From a virus: 64,000 nt of DNA. The position numbers and the translations under genes are program-made. The notes under the pieces were generated by a model that saw nothing but the letters and a program-made list of their open reading frames with translations, was not told where the DNA came from and did no database searches. The stretch is taken from positions 26,597-90,596 of the IMG/VR virus record IMGVR_UViG_3300037189_022865. One strand, 5' to 3'. Below, piece after piece: positions 7,897-15,521 of the stretch (the first letter of the stretch is position 1; every line of letters starts with the position of its first letter).

Positions 7897-8603
7897 CGGG
7901 CGTAACGTGTGACTATTGTAACAACACTAAAGTAAAATCGGTGTACGCTAATACAACTAATCCATGGAAAGATTTTTACCATGGGGACTGTAGAAGCTGC
8001 TTCGAGGTTAGGTGGCTAGACGCTGCGGGGATATGTGAGAAGTGTAATAGAGGCAATTCAAAACTCTCTTTACGTACTGTAAACATTTGCGATAGTTGTA
8101 TTACTGCAAATAAAATATCCCCAATATGCAAAAGATGTGCTTCAATCGTTGAAGAATATGCTGAAGGTACTACTGAATGTATACAGTGTGCTTACGGTAA
8201 AGACTTTAAACCTGATCCACAATACGCCACTGGTGTGTGTATACAATGCAAACGCGTTACGCACTTAGACGGTGATGAAACCTGCTTAAGCTGCCACATA
8301 ATAAATTCGGCGGCTAATGCGCAAAACAACGACTGGGGTAACCTAAAAAGATGCGGCTGTGGAGAAGTAATTCACAAGAAGCAAAAGGTATGTCCCAATT
8401 GTGCAAGCAAACCTGTAAATTTGCGTAAGGACAAGCTGTGTCACGGCTGTCAAACGCACTTCAAACCAATATCTATATACGACACCTTCTGCATACCTTG
8501 TAAAGAAAACATTCATCGAGGTGTGTGTACCTCTTGTAGAGAGCTTTCCAACTCTATGGACTCAAGGGGCTGGTGTTCTAAATGCCAATCATCTAATGGA
8601 TAA
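7893..8603 (+). CDS. Zinc-ribbon array protein, possibly a frameshift extension of the membrane protein
   Basis: The reading frame is open from 7893; the first usual start codon is GTG 7941. After GTG there are 13 CxxC-type knuckles (including one CGC). Adding the upstream CDYC coded at 7908-7919 makes 14, which pair neatly into seven zinc ribbons: CDYC/CRSC, CEKC/CDSC, CKRC/CIQC, CIQC/CLSC, CGC/CPNC, CHGC/CIPC, CTSC/CSKC. This argues that translation enters from upstream, best explained by the -1 slip at 7887-7893. Zinc-ribbon arrays usually bind nucleic acid or proteins; no enzyme domain is present. It ends with TAA 8601-8603, overlapping the helicase start at 8596. Confidence 0.65.
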   Translation, partial: LTGVTCDYCNNTKVKSVYANTTNPWKDFYHGDCRSCFEVRWLDAAGICEKCNRGNSKLSLRTVNICDSCITANKISPICKRCASIVEEYAEGTTECIQCAYGKDFKPDPQYATGVCIQCKRVTHLDGDETCLSCHIINSAANAQNNDWGNLKRCGCGEVIHKKQKVCPNCASKPVNLRKDKLCHGCQTHFKPISIYDTFCIPCKENIHRGVCTSCRELSNSMDSRGWCSKCQSSNG

Positions 8604-9621
8604 AAGAACTCAAATGCAGGAGGAAGCAGTTGCCTCCTGAAAACAAAACAATGGATGGGGTACCCTGTTGATATATACGGGCGGGGGGAAGACACGATGC
8701 GGCTTAATGGCTTACCAAGATTTAGGCAAGCCCAGAACATTAGTAGTCACCTCCCGCCTGCCCATTCTAAACCAATGGAAAGAGGTTATGACAGGAACTA
8801 ATATAAAGTTTATGTGTATCCAATCTGCTTACAAACATAAAGGATATTACGATTTAGTTATAATAGATGAGGTTCATAGATCTTTATCACCTAAATATAG
8901 GGAAGTATTTAGCGGCATAAAAGCTAAGCATTTAATGTGCTTAACAGCCACACTTCCAGAAGAAGCAGAGTATGTAGAGTTCTTAGCTAAAACTTGTCCA
9001 GTAATTTATGAGAAGAAGCTAAAAGATGCTTTAAAGGATGAGATGGTTCCTCAGTTTGAGATATATAACTTTTCAGTACCTCTACACAAAACTATATCTG
9101 GTAAGTACAAACTCTTTGACAATAAGTTTACGCAGTCAATGATAAAACTTACTAGAACTCTAATGGATAATCCTAAACTGAAATCAAAATACAAAAATGT
9201 TTTTGAGTTAGCTCAAGCTGCTCAGTGGGCTTCTTTTGATAAGGAGACACAAGGATTATGTAAATCTTATTGGGCTGGAATGACTATGCGAAAGCAGTTA
9301 GTTTATTCTAATCCGGCGAAGCTAAAAGCAATTCGAGATATACTAAACCACATGGGGATGAGTCGCAAGTGGATAATCTTTACTAAGTCCATCGCATTTG
9401 CTAAAAGTTTGCAAGAGTATTTAGGAGGTAACACTGCTATATACCACTCAAAACTAAAACCAATAGAAAGAGAATTAAACTTAATAGCATTTGAACAAAA
9501 TCAGTTTAATATTCTTATAGCAGTTGACGCTTTAAACGAGGGATTAAATGTCTCCCAAGTAGAAGCAGCTATTTGTGCTGCTGGCGTATCCACAGAGTTA
9601 ACAAATTCCCAGCAGTTGGGT
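8596..9621 (+). CDS. SF2 DNA helicase, exon 1
   Basis: Starts at ATG 8596 (8-base overlap with the zinc-ribbon gene; ATG 8614 is an alternative). TGA 8638-8640 is Trp15 (AVASWKQNNGWG). A Q-motif-like RTQMQEEAV leads into Walker A YTGGGKT (27-33), and motif II is IIDEVHRS (DEVH, ~91-94). The second RecA-like domain carries WIIFTKSIAFAKSL (motif IV) and VDALNEGLNV (motif V). The exon ends after codon 342 in QQLG, inside motif VI. Splicing to CGA at 10473 restores QLGRIIRPEKGK. The protein is a DEAD/H-type ATP-dependent helicase of the phage UvsW/T5-D10 sort, expected to act on forks or recombination intermediates, and lies in the replication cluster between two zinc-finger genes. Confidence 0.88.
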
Positions 9622-9773
9622 CAGTAATTCGGCCCGTACCAAGTTAATTCGGTGAAGCCTAAGTCGAAAGATATGGTAATACCGAGCCAAGCAGGAAGAA
9701 ATTCCGGGCGTGTGTAGAGCACATCCCCTTTGTCGGGGAGTAGTGAAATATCTGATAAATATTTTGCGAAACA

Positions 9774-9805
9774 CTTGGAATTTATCAAAAATTGTTGTAC
9801 ATTTG
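9774..9805 (+). promoter_or_regulatory. Possible Bacteroidota-type promoter for the intron HNH gene
   Basis: TTGG at 9775-9778 and TACATTTG at 9798-9805 are 19 bases apart and fit the Bacteroides -33 TTTG / -7 TAnnTTTG pattern (second element exact, first with a mismatch). The predicted start of transcription falls at about the ATG (9810), implying a leaderless message. Confidence 0.3.
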
Positions 9806-9809
9806 TATA

Positions 9810-10439
9810 ATGGAAAATATAATATGGAAATCTATAGTAGGATCTTTACACTATTCAGTAAGTAATACTGGGTTAGTTAGGAGAGATTCTCATGAGAAAA
9901 TGCACAACATAAATAAAAAACCTTTCTTGACAAAAGAGAAAATATTAGCACCTAGCACAAATAACACTAAAGGGTATAAAAGGTTACTTATAAAATATCC
10001 ACAACGTATTAAAACTAAATCAGTTCACAGATTAGTGGCTGAAGCTTTTGTACCAAACTTGATGGCTAAACCTCAAGTAAATCATATTGATGGGGATATA
10101 TTAAATAATCACTGCTCTAATTTAGAGTGGGTAACTAATGATGAGAATGCTGAACACGCAGCAAGGACCAAAAAACGTAAGCACAAAAAAGGTTCTTCAG
10201 TTGTGTGGAGCAAACTTACTGAAAATGAAGTTGCACAAATACCAGAGTTATTACAAAAATTTAGTGTTGCTGAAATAGCTAAACAATTTAATGTTAGTAA
10301 ATCTCTTATTCACGAGATAATCGCTGGGAGGACTTGGAGGCACTTAAACCTCTTTGAGCCTAAAGCAAGAAAGTGTGAAAAGTATTTTGATAAATTAAGA
10401 TATGTGCCGACCACTGCTGAAAAGCAGGAAACTTCGTAG
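9810..10439 (+). CDS. HNH homing endonuclease within the intron
   Basis: 209 residues from ATG 9810 (IWKSIVGSLHYSVSNTG, a NUMOD4-type motif). The HNH core follows: SVHRLVAEAFVPN, QVNHIDGDILNNHCSNLEWV (His/Asn metal and catalytic residues), then a C-terminal helix-turn-helix (SVAEIAKQFNVSKSLIHEI) that should read the target site. It cuts intronless alleles at the helicase motif VI sequence so that the intron is copied in by repair. All Trp codons are TGG and it has no in-frame TGA, unlike most neighbours, which fits independent acquisition. Its 3' end overlaps the ribozyme P7 and later helices, so sequence there is under double constraint. Confidence 0.9.
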   Translation: MENIIWKSIVGSLHYSVSNTGLVRRDSHEKMHNINKKPFLTKEKILAPSTNNTKGYKRLLIKYPQRIKTKSVHRLVAEAFVPNLMAKPQVNHIDGDILNNHCSNLEWVTNDENAEHAARTKKRKHKKGSSVVWSKLTENEVAQIPELLQKFSVAEIAKQFNVSKSLIHEIIAGRTWRHLNLFEPKARKCEKYFDKLRYVPTTAEKQETS

Positions 10440-10472
10440 TCTAATCAACTACTATAAAGAAGTTTACAAAAG

Positions 10473-10592
10473 CGAATTATACGTCCTGAAAAAGGAAAAA
10501 AGCCCGTGTTTATTAATCTGTACACAGAAGGTACGGTTGAGAAAACTTGGGTAGAAAAGAAACTTAAATCAAGCGGATTAAAAAGCAGATGA
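10473..10592 (+). CDS. SF2 DNA helicase, exon 2
   Basis: Begins CGA and supplies RIIRPEKGKKPVFINLY and TEGTVEKTWVEKKL, the end of motif VI and the usual C-terminal strand and helix of these helicases. The natural end is TGA 10590-10592, which overlaps the next start as ATGA (ATG 10589). If this TGA is also read as Trp the protein gains 27 residues up to TAG 10671-10673. Since codon 15 of the same gene is TGA-Trp, one gene appears to use TGA in both roles unless the tail is made. Confidence 0.8.
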   Translation, partial: RIIRPEKGKKPVFINLYTEGTVEKTWVEKKLKSSGLKSR

Positions 10593-11743
10593 GCAAGCAC
10601 GGTGTACGACCTTCCGAAACAAGCATTACTAAGTTTATCCGAAGCAACAGAGTCTTCCTTCCCCCGAACATAGGTAAACATCTCAGGGGAGCTTCTTTGG
10701 AAGACTTTTGCCCTTTTTGTTTGGCTGAACATAATAACAACACAATATTCTATAGAAAGAAGATAAGCGAGCCTCTGAGCATTCTTCTTAATACATACTC
10801 TTGTGATATGTGCAACGAGGAGATAGAGAAGAAATCTTCTGATAAAAACATGGAGGATATGTTTGAGGAGTTCTCTGTTAGAGCTGGAGTTAAAGCCATA
10901 CAAAGAATAGACGGGGTTGTGCATGAGGCAAGTTTCCCTAATGACACTCATAAATTCTATAATCACTTAAACCCAGATAAAGAGCCTTTTAGGATTACCC
11001 CAGACTGCTGCTTGTTTTGTCAAGTTCATCTAGGCGCAGCAAAGAACGAACAAGTAGATCCACAAAAGAAGTTGTTTGTAGAGTACTTTATACCTGTTGG
11101 TATGGAGATGTATCATCTTGACGGCGGACAAGTAAAAGTCTGCAGATCTTGTGATCTAGTCATGACTTCTAAGCTAAGTGATACATACATTGCTCACCTA
11201 CTAACTTTCTCAGGTATAGATATCTGCAAAAGATGTGGCGATCAGTATTTTGTAAATAATAGCGAGGTAGATAGTCGCAATGCTTCTCAAACTTTTGGGA
11301 AACATATGTGCCCAGAATGTTGTTATAATAATCTACAATCAGAGGATAAGCTCATGTATGAGGGGGAAAACCTAATGGTTCCTTACTCAAATATAGTTAG
11401 AGACGAGTTCCATAAAATACAAAGATTCGTAGATGTTAATTGTTCTTACTGCTCTTCTCCAGTAGCTATTGACTTAACAATGCACCCTGAGGAAGTTATA
11501 AACAAGCATACAGAAACTAACTTAAAGTTTATTTGCGACGATTGTATCTTCAGAGAGACTGCTCCTATAAACGTCTTAGTAAAAGACGACATAATTACTA
11601 GAATCTTTAATATAAACGATAAATTCTACATTAAAAGAGTTACTACTAAAGGCAAGTTCCTAAACTTTGATACCTCTTTAAATGCAGAAGAAGTTTTAAA
11701 GTTTTTATTAGCTGAAGAAAATGAACAACTTACACTATACTAA
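10589..11743 (+). CDS. Zinc-finger protein, 384 aa
   Basis: Starts at ATG 10589 in an ATGA overlap with the helicase and ends with TAA 11741-11743. It has at least five pairs of zinc knuckles spread along its length: CPFC...CDMC, CLFC...CRSC, CKRC...CPEC, CSYC...CDDC. The arrangement resembles HNH-like or zinc-ribbon scaffolds, but I see no catalytic HNH triad. Together with the zinc-ribbon array upstream it flanks the helicase, suggesting a shared nucleoprotein complex. Function not established. Confidence 0.7.
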   Translation: MSKHGVRPSETSITKFIRSNRVFLPPNIGKHLRGASLEDFCPFCLAEHNNNTIFYRKKISEPLSILLNTYSCDMCNEEIEKKSSDKNMEDMFEEFSVRAGVKAIQRIDGVVHEASFPNDTHKFYNHLNPDKEPFRITPDCCLFCQVHLGAAKNEQVDPQKKLFVEYFIPVGMEMYHLDGGQVKVCRSCDLVMTSKLSDTYIAHLLTFSGIDICKRCGDQYFVNNSEVDSRNASQTFGKHMCPECCYNNLQSEDKLMYEGENLMVPYSNIVRDEFHKIQRFVDVNCSYCSSPVAIDLTMHPEEVINKHTETNLKFICDDCIFRETAPINVLVKDDIITRIFNINDKFYIKRVTTKGKFLNFDTSLNAEEVLKFLLAEENEQLTLY

Positions 11744-11976
11744 TGGAGGTATTAATAGAGGAATATGAGCACCATTCTAACGCGTATAGACTTGTCATTA
11801 AGCTCTTTACTAATGGTGAACAATTCTACTATATCTCTACTATCGACAAAAATGGCAAACTAATAATAAAGACAACGTCAAACAGAATGTCAAATATTTG
11901 GACGTTCTTGGAATCTTTTGATACTAGAGTATCAGACTTTTACAGTGCCTATGGTAATGAAGATGAAATCCGATAA
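11743..11976 (+). CDS. Hypothetical protein, 77 aa
   Basis: Starts at ATG 11743 in a TAATG overlap with the preceding stop. Small, acidic, with a beta-strand-rich pattern (NAYRLVIKLFTNGEQFYYISTI) like its two downstream neighbours, which suggests that the small genes 11743-13023 may be related by duplication. No known family. Confidence 0.6.
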   Translation: MEVLIEEYEHHSNAYRLVIKLFTNGEQFYYISTIDKNGKLIIKTTSNRMSNIWTFLESFDTRVSDFYSAYGNEDEIR

Positions 11977-12214
11977 TCAAAATATTTTGGCTACGATTGA
12001 CTTAGAGGACACCTCCAGTAGGAGTCCTGACAAATCCAGAATGGAAGCTGTTCTAATAGTTTATAAAACAAAATCTACAAAACGCACATCTTACGGCTCC
12101 TCAATAAGCTACAAGTATCGCAGATCTCAACACCGTATAAGAAAGAGCTTCGGTCCTTTTGTTACTTTTGTAGAGGCATTAGAAAAAGCTTTAATATACT
12201 GGTATGGCGCATAG
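11963..12214 (+). CDS. Hypothetical basic protein, 83 aa
   Basis: I chose ATG 11963 because it overlaps the previous gene by only 14 bases; ATG 11951 and 11957 are alternatives. Residues include a Ser/Lys/Tyr-rich centre (TKSTKRTSYGSSISYKYRR). Ends with TAG, overlapping the next start by 11 bases. The tight overlaps indicate one operon. Family not recognised. Confidence 0.55.
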   Translation: MKSDNQNILATIDLEDTSSRSPDKSRMEAVLIVYKTKSTKRTSYGSSISYKYRRSQHRIRKSFGPFVTFVEALEKALIYWYGA

Positions 12215-12509
12215 AATCATTCAAATGTACTACGAGACTACTCATGGATTTTTAAATCTTTATATAGAGCTAAATAGTTACACTGAAGAGGACAAAATAA
12301 AGTCTAAATTTAAAGCTTCTATTGTCGTAAGAAATGACGAGAGAGTTGCCGAAGAAATTACTCTTAACCAAACTACTTGGAATTCTTCCTTTATGTCTAC
12401 TCTAGATGAGGGCATTCAACTTGCTTTTAAAGAAGGTGCGATAAAGCTACTCTTCTATAAAGAGCTAGAAGACTCTAACTACATTAACAGTCTTTTTTAT
12501 GAAAAATAA
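12204..12509 (+). CDS. Hypothetical protein, 101 aa
   Basis: ATG 12204 overlaps the previous gene; the stop overlaps the next start at 12499. The predicted fold is beta-sheet then helix (FLNLYIELNSYTEEDKIK, then TLDEGIQLAFKEGAIKLLF), similar in rhythm to the gene at 11743. No recognisable domain. Confidence 0.6.
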   Translation: MAHRIIQMYYETTHGFLNLYIELNSYTEEDKIKSKFKASIVVRNDERVAEEITLNQTTWNSSFMSTLDEGIQLAFKEGAIKLLFYKELEDSNYINSLFYEK

Positions 12510-13023
12510 AATGAGATTGCTTCACACGGAGGAATACGACGATTTCTATCTTCAAATATATTCCTATAAAGGCTTAGGCGCTCCAGAAGTGTTTACCTTT
12601 CACATAAGCTTCCAAAAGAGTAAGGGCAGAAGATTTATTCTACTCACATCTCTAAGATATAAATATGTAACTGATACCGTTGAACATGGTATTTATTTCT
12701 TTAAACAAATAGTGTCCTTCTTTGTCTCTTCAGAATTTAAGTCTATAGGCAAGTATGGTTACTTTCAATACGATGACTTTCATTTAAAATATATAAATGT
12801 TGCTATTAACTTCAAATACTGTGAGTGCCTTAGATTCGATGAAGTTTCCAATGAGGTGTTTAGTGGAGATGTATCTTATCTATACAAGCCAGAGGAACTA
12901 CCCTCAAGAAGTTCCAGAGCAAGATCTGAGTTTACTCAAAAGAATGGACCTAATTCAGATAGACGCTACAAACAAGATCCAGTTGTCAAATACTGGGCAA
13001 GCGTTTCTTTTGAACTACCTTAA
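12499..13023 (+). CDS. Hypothetical protein, 174 aa
   Basis: Starts ATG 12499. The first ~130 residues are rich in Phe and Tyr with alternating strands (EYDDFYLQIYSYKGLG, GYFQYDDFHLKYINVAINF). The last ~50 residues overlap the replication-initiator-like gene in another frame and are Ser/Arg/Pro-rich, so the real C-terminus of the ancestral protein was probably shorter. No family recognised. Confidence 0.5.
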   Translation: MKNKMRLLHTEEYDDFYLQIYSYKGLGAPEVFTFHISFQKSKGRRFILLTSLRYKYVTDTVEHGIYFFKQIVSFFVSSEFKSIGKYGYFQYDDFHLKYINVAINFKYCECLRFDEVSNEVFSGDVSYLYKPEELPSRSSRARSEFTQKNGPNSDRRYKQDPVVKYWASVSFELP

Positions 13024-13360
13024 AGAAGATTTCGATTCAGACCTAAAGTATACCTCTGGGTTTGAGAAATTCTGGAAAACTTTTCCTGCTTCAGATAAGT
13101 GGGATAGGTTTCAAGAAAGCAGAAAGCTAAGGGTGAATAAGAAAGAGACGTTTGTCCAGTATCTAAAGGCTTTAAATAATGTAACTGAAGAGTATCTACA
13201 AAAATCAATAGAGACAGAGATTGCTAATAAGAAAGCTTCGTCTCCATTAGAGAATCCTTTTAAGTACATGAAGGCTTCTTATAACTGGCTAGCTAACGAA
13301 GAGTACAACAATGTTTCTTTTGAACAACAAAAAATAGTTTCAGACGACGACTTATTATAA
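12869..13360 (+). CDS. Replication-initiator or helicase-loader-like protein with winged helix
   Basis: 163 residues from ATG 12869. The N-terminal part reads as a winged helix (EQDLSLLKRMDLIQID then IQLSNTGQAFLLNYL). The C-terminal part has FEKFWKTFPASDKW, RKLRVNKKETFVQYLKAL and a final NWLANEEY, a pattern seen in phage replication proteins that end in a DnaT-like domain and load DnaB helicase. It overlaps the helicase start (TAATG at 13358-13362), supporting a joint role at the origin. An earlier in-frame start at 12797 would increase overlap with the preceding gene. Confidence 0.6.
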   Translation: MYLIYTSQRNYPQEVPEQDLSLLKRMDLIQIDATNKIQLSNTGQAFLLNYLKEDFDSDLKYTSGFEKFWKTFPASDKWDRFQESRKLRVNKKETFVQYLKALNNVTEEYLQKSIETEIANKKASSPLENPFKYMKASYNWLANEEYNNVSFEQQKIVSDDDLL

Positions 13361-14337
13361 TGGAATATAGACACATATCCTATGGGGTTGATTCGGCCCT
13401 TAACTATATAGACAAGAGGAGAAAGGGCGAAATTGTGTCGCTTAAAACTTCCTTTAAAAAACTAAACAAAGCTCTAATGGCTGGCATTGACTGGGGTAGA
13501 ATAATGACTATTGCAGGTCAGTCAGGAGCAGGTAAATCTACCATACTAGAACAATTTAAAAAAGATTTCTTAGACCTTAACGAAACTAAATTTGAGATTT
13601 TATCGTTTGACTTCGAGATGTTAGTAGAGGATCAGATAGCTAGGTATCTAGCGTCTGTAAGAAACAAAACTCTTAAAGATATTTATTCAGCAAATACTCC
13701 TTTAGAAGATATAGAGTATGAAGCTATCAAGAATGTACTTGACGAAAGAAAGAAATCACCTATATTCTATGTAGATAATGCTGGTACTTCTGAGCAGATA
13801 CAAAAAACTATTCTTACCTTTGCGCAAGAAAGAGATTTATTAAACAAAAACTATGGTTTGGTTGTTACTATTGACCACGTTCTATTGACTAAAGGAAAGA
13901 CGGGAGAACAAGAGAAAGCAACAGTAGACTCTCTAATGGAGATGTTGAATGATGTGAAGAAATACTTTGCGCATATTGGCCTTAAATGTTTGATCATTTG
14001 TCTAGGTCAGTTAAATAGAGAGATTGAAAAAATGGATAGGGTAGACAACCCTTTGTATCACTTCCCAAATAGGAATGATATCTTTGCTGCCTCATCAATA
14101 TATCACACATCAGATTACGTTATAATAACACATAGACCATCAACCGTATCTGGAATAAAAGAAGGTTACGGTCCCCCAAGAAAAAACCACCCCAAAGGAT
14201 TACCACTAAAGTATCCGGGGGATGAAACAAGAGACATGATTTACTGGCATATTATTAAGGAAAGATTTGGTAAGCCGGGGATTATAGCATTAGCCGAAGA
14301 CTTTAAATTTTCTAAACTAGAAGAAGTAGAACTATAA
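13360..14337 (+). CDS. dnaB: DnaB-like replicative helicase (RecA-type core)
   Basis: 325 residues. Walker A is AGQSGAGKST (~49-58); ILSFDFEMLVEDQIARYLAS matches the DnaB H1a-type 'slEM' segment, and LVVTIDHVLLTKG is the Walker B region; later CLIICLGQLNREIE and DIFAASSIYHTSDYVI match motifs H3 and H4. The N-terminal primase-interacting domain of cellular DnaB is missing or very short, as in many phage versions. It should unwind DNA ahead of the PolA-type polymerase. Start TAATG-coupled to the upstream loader-like gene and stop TAATG-coupled to the Sak4 gene. Confidence 0.88.
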   Translation: MEYRHISYGVDSALNYIDKRRKGEIVSLKTSFKKLNKALMAGIDWGRIMTIAGQSGAGKSTILEQFKKDFLDLNETKFEILSFDFEMLVEDQIARYLASVRNKTLKDIYSANTPLEDIEYEAIKNVLDERKKSPIFYVDNAGTSEQIQKTILTFAQERDLLNKNYGLVVTIDHVLLTKGKTGEQEKATVDSLMEMLNDVKKYFAHIGLKCLIICLGQLNREIEKMDRVDNPLYHFPNRNDIFAASSIYHTSDYVIITHRPSTVSGIKEGYGPPRKNHPKGLPLKYPGDETRDMIYWHIIKERFGKPGIIALAEDFKFSKLEEVEL

Positions 14338-14651
14338 TGAACTTAGTACAAATCTCCGGAATGCCTGCTACCGGAAAAACAACAGGCGCTAGATTCTTAG
14401 ACCCTAAGAAAACTTATTACATAGATGCAGACGGTAAGGGACTATCTTGGAAAGGATGAAAGTCAGACTATAATTCTGAGAATAAGAATTATGCCAAGAC
14501 AACAGACATACCAACTATCTACAAACTTATCAAAACAATTTCAGAGAGCAAGCCAGATATTAACTGTATTGTTATAGATACTATTAACGCCATTATGACC
14601 ACCGAAGAAATGGAGATCTTAGAGAATCCATCTAGAGATCAGTGGAAGGAT
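14337..14651 (+). CDS. Sak4-like RecA-fold ATPase, exon 1
   Basis: 105 residues from ATG 14337. Walker A is SGMPATGKTT (7-16), Walker B CIVIDT (77-82). TGA 14457-14459 codes Trp41 (GLSWKGWKSDY), a position where this family usually has Trp. The exon ends after GAT in SRDQWKD; an in-frame TAG follows six bases into the intron. Joined to exon 2 it gives DQWKDLATSVWNL, the region between Walker B and sensor found in Sak4/AAA_24 proteins. The complete 220-residue product is expected to be a phage single-strand annealing or recombination ATPase, working with the ssDNA-binding protein next to it. Confidence 0.82.
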
Positions 14652-15521
14652 CAATAGCTAGGTCCTGTACCTGTCTAATTGCTGGAAACTCCTTAGAGTT
14701 TATTATACTACAAAGCAGCTTTGAAATATAGGCAAACTTGAATGTTAAAAAATAATAAAATTGGACAATCAGCAGCGAAGCTCCGAACAGGAGAACGTTC
14801 AGAGATCATCCCTCCGAAGGGGAGTAGGGAAATTATTTATTCCCGAAATGGCAGGACTTCGTAGATGTGTATATTGTTTAATAGACAGTTCTAATAATAG
14901 AATTAGATATATTGGTAAAACAGAATGCGCGTTATCAAAAAGATTAAGAGAGCATTTGCAAGACTCTAGAAGACATAATACTAAAGTCAGTAGGTGAGTG
15001 CACAATAGAGTAGATAACGGATATGATATAATAATGCGCCCATTAATATGTGATGTAGATTTAAATGTGTGAGAAAAAAGATTTATAAAAATCTTTAAAC
15101 ATAAGAACTTTAAACTATTAAATATGACTGATGGGGGCGGCGGTGTTTTAGGCACAAAGCAAACTGAGGAAACAAAGATTAAAAAGTCTTTAGCTCTTTC
15201 GGGTAAAAAGAAAAGCCCAGAACACATAGACAAAATGAGAAAAGCTTTTTCAAAAACAGCATTTGTTTACAACGCTGTAAATGGTAAGTTTGTAGGGGAG
15301 TATAGCTCATTTAAGCAAGCCAGCAAAGATTTGATAGTTAATCATACAGGACTACTTCTTTCCGCTAAATACGGAAGACATGTAAAAAACTACAGAGCTT
15401 TTTATACATATCAAGGAAATGTAATTCCAGTAAAACCAAAATACTATAAGAAAACATCTATTGAGAAATATATAAACGAAGAAGATATGATCCAAGCCCC
15501 GTAGAAATATGGGGATTCTTG
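14652..15521 (+). ncRNA. Group I self-splicing intron in the Sak4-like gene
   Basis: 870 bases. P1: the exon end GGAT|C pairs with GGTCC at 14671-14675, giving the U-G wobble at the splice site. Core elements are clear: P AATTGCTGGAAACTCC, Q GACAATCAGCAGCGAAGC (14764-14781) and R GTTCAGAGATCAT, whose GATCAT (14814-14819) pairs with ATGATC (15487-15492) to form P7. The intron ends in G 15521. Splicing joins GAT to TTA in frame. The core motifs look like subgroup IA as in T4- and SPO1-type phage introns. A GIY-YIG gene fills the region between the P7 strands. Confidence 0.88.
14848..15504 (+). CDS. GIY-YIG homing endonuclease within the intron
   Basis: 218 residues with TGA-Trp at 14995-14997 and 15070-15072. 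The N-terminal catalytic domain has CVYCLIDSSNNRIRYIGKT (GIY-YIG variant) and RLREHLQD with the conserved Arg. Downstream are a NUMOD3-type repeat (KKSLALSGKKKSPEHIDKM) and a NUMOD1-type helix-turn-helix (GEYSSFKQASKDL). It should cut intronless Sak4 genes near the insertion site. Start ATG 14848 is chosen because it immediately precedes the catalytic domain; the frame is open upstream to TTG 14761 through ribozyme core. The stop TAG lies inside the ribozyme, after the P7 3' strand. Confidence 0.85.

Larger units (their letters stand above)
9622..10472 (+). ncRNA. Group I self-splicing intron in the SF2 helicase gene
   Basis: 851 bases interrupt helicase motif VI. The 5' exon ends GGGT and pairs with GGCCC at 9631-9635, giving P1 with the U-G wobble at the splice site. 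Core elements are recognisable: a P/Q-like region around AATTCGGTGAAGCC and AATACCGAGCCAAGC (9647-9692), an R-like TAGAGCACAT whose GCACAT (9719-9724) pairs with ATGTGC (10402-10407) as P7. The intron ends in G (10472), as group I introns must. Removing it joins GGT to CGA in frame and restores the motif. An HNH endonuclease gene lies between the two P7 strands and runs past the 3' one, so the element should be mobile by homing. Confidence 0.85.

Noticed and set aside
9622-10472. Intein or simple frameshift in the helicase
   Set aside because: The insert contains stops in the helicase frame and has a group I ribozyme core, so it must be removed at the RNA level.
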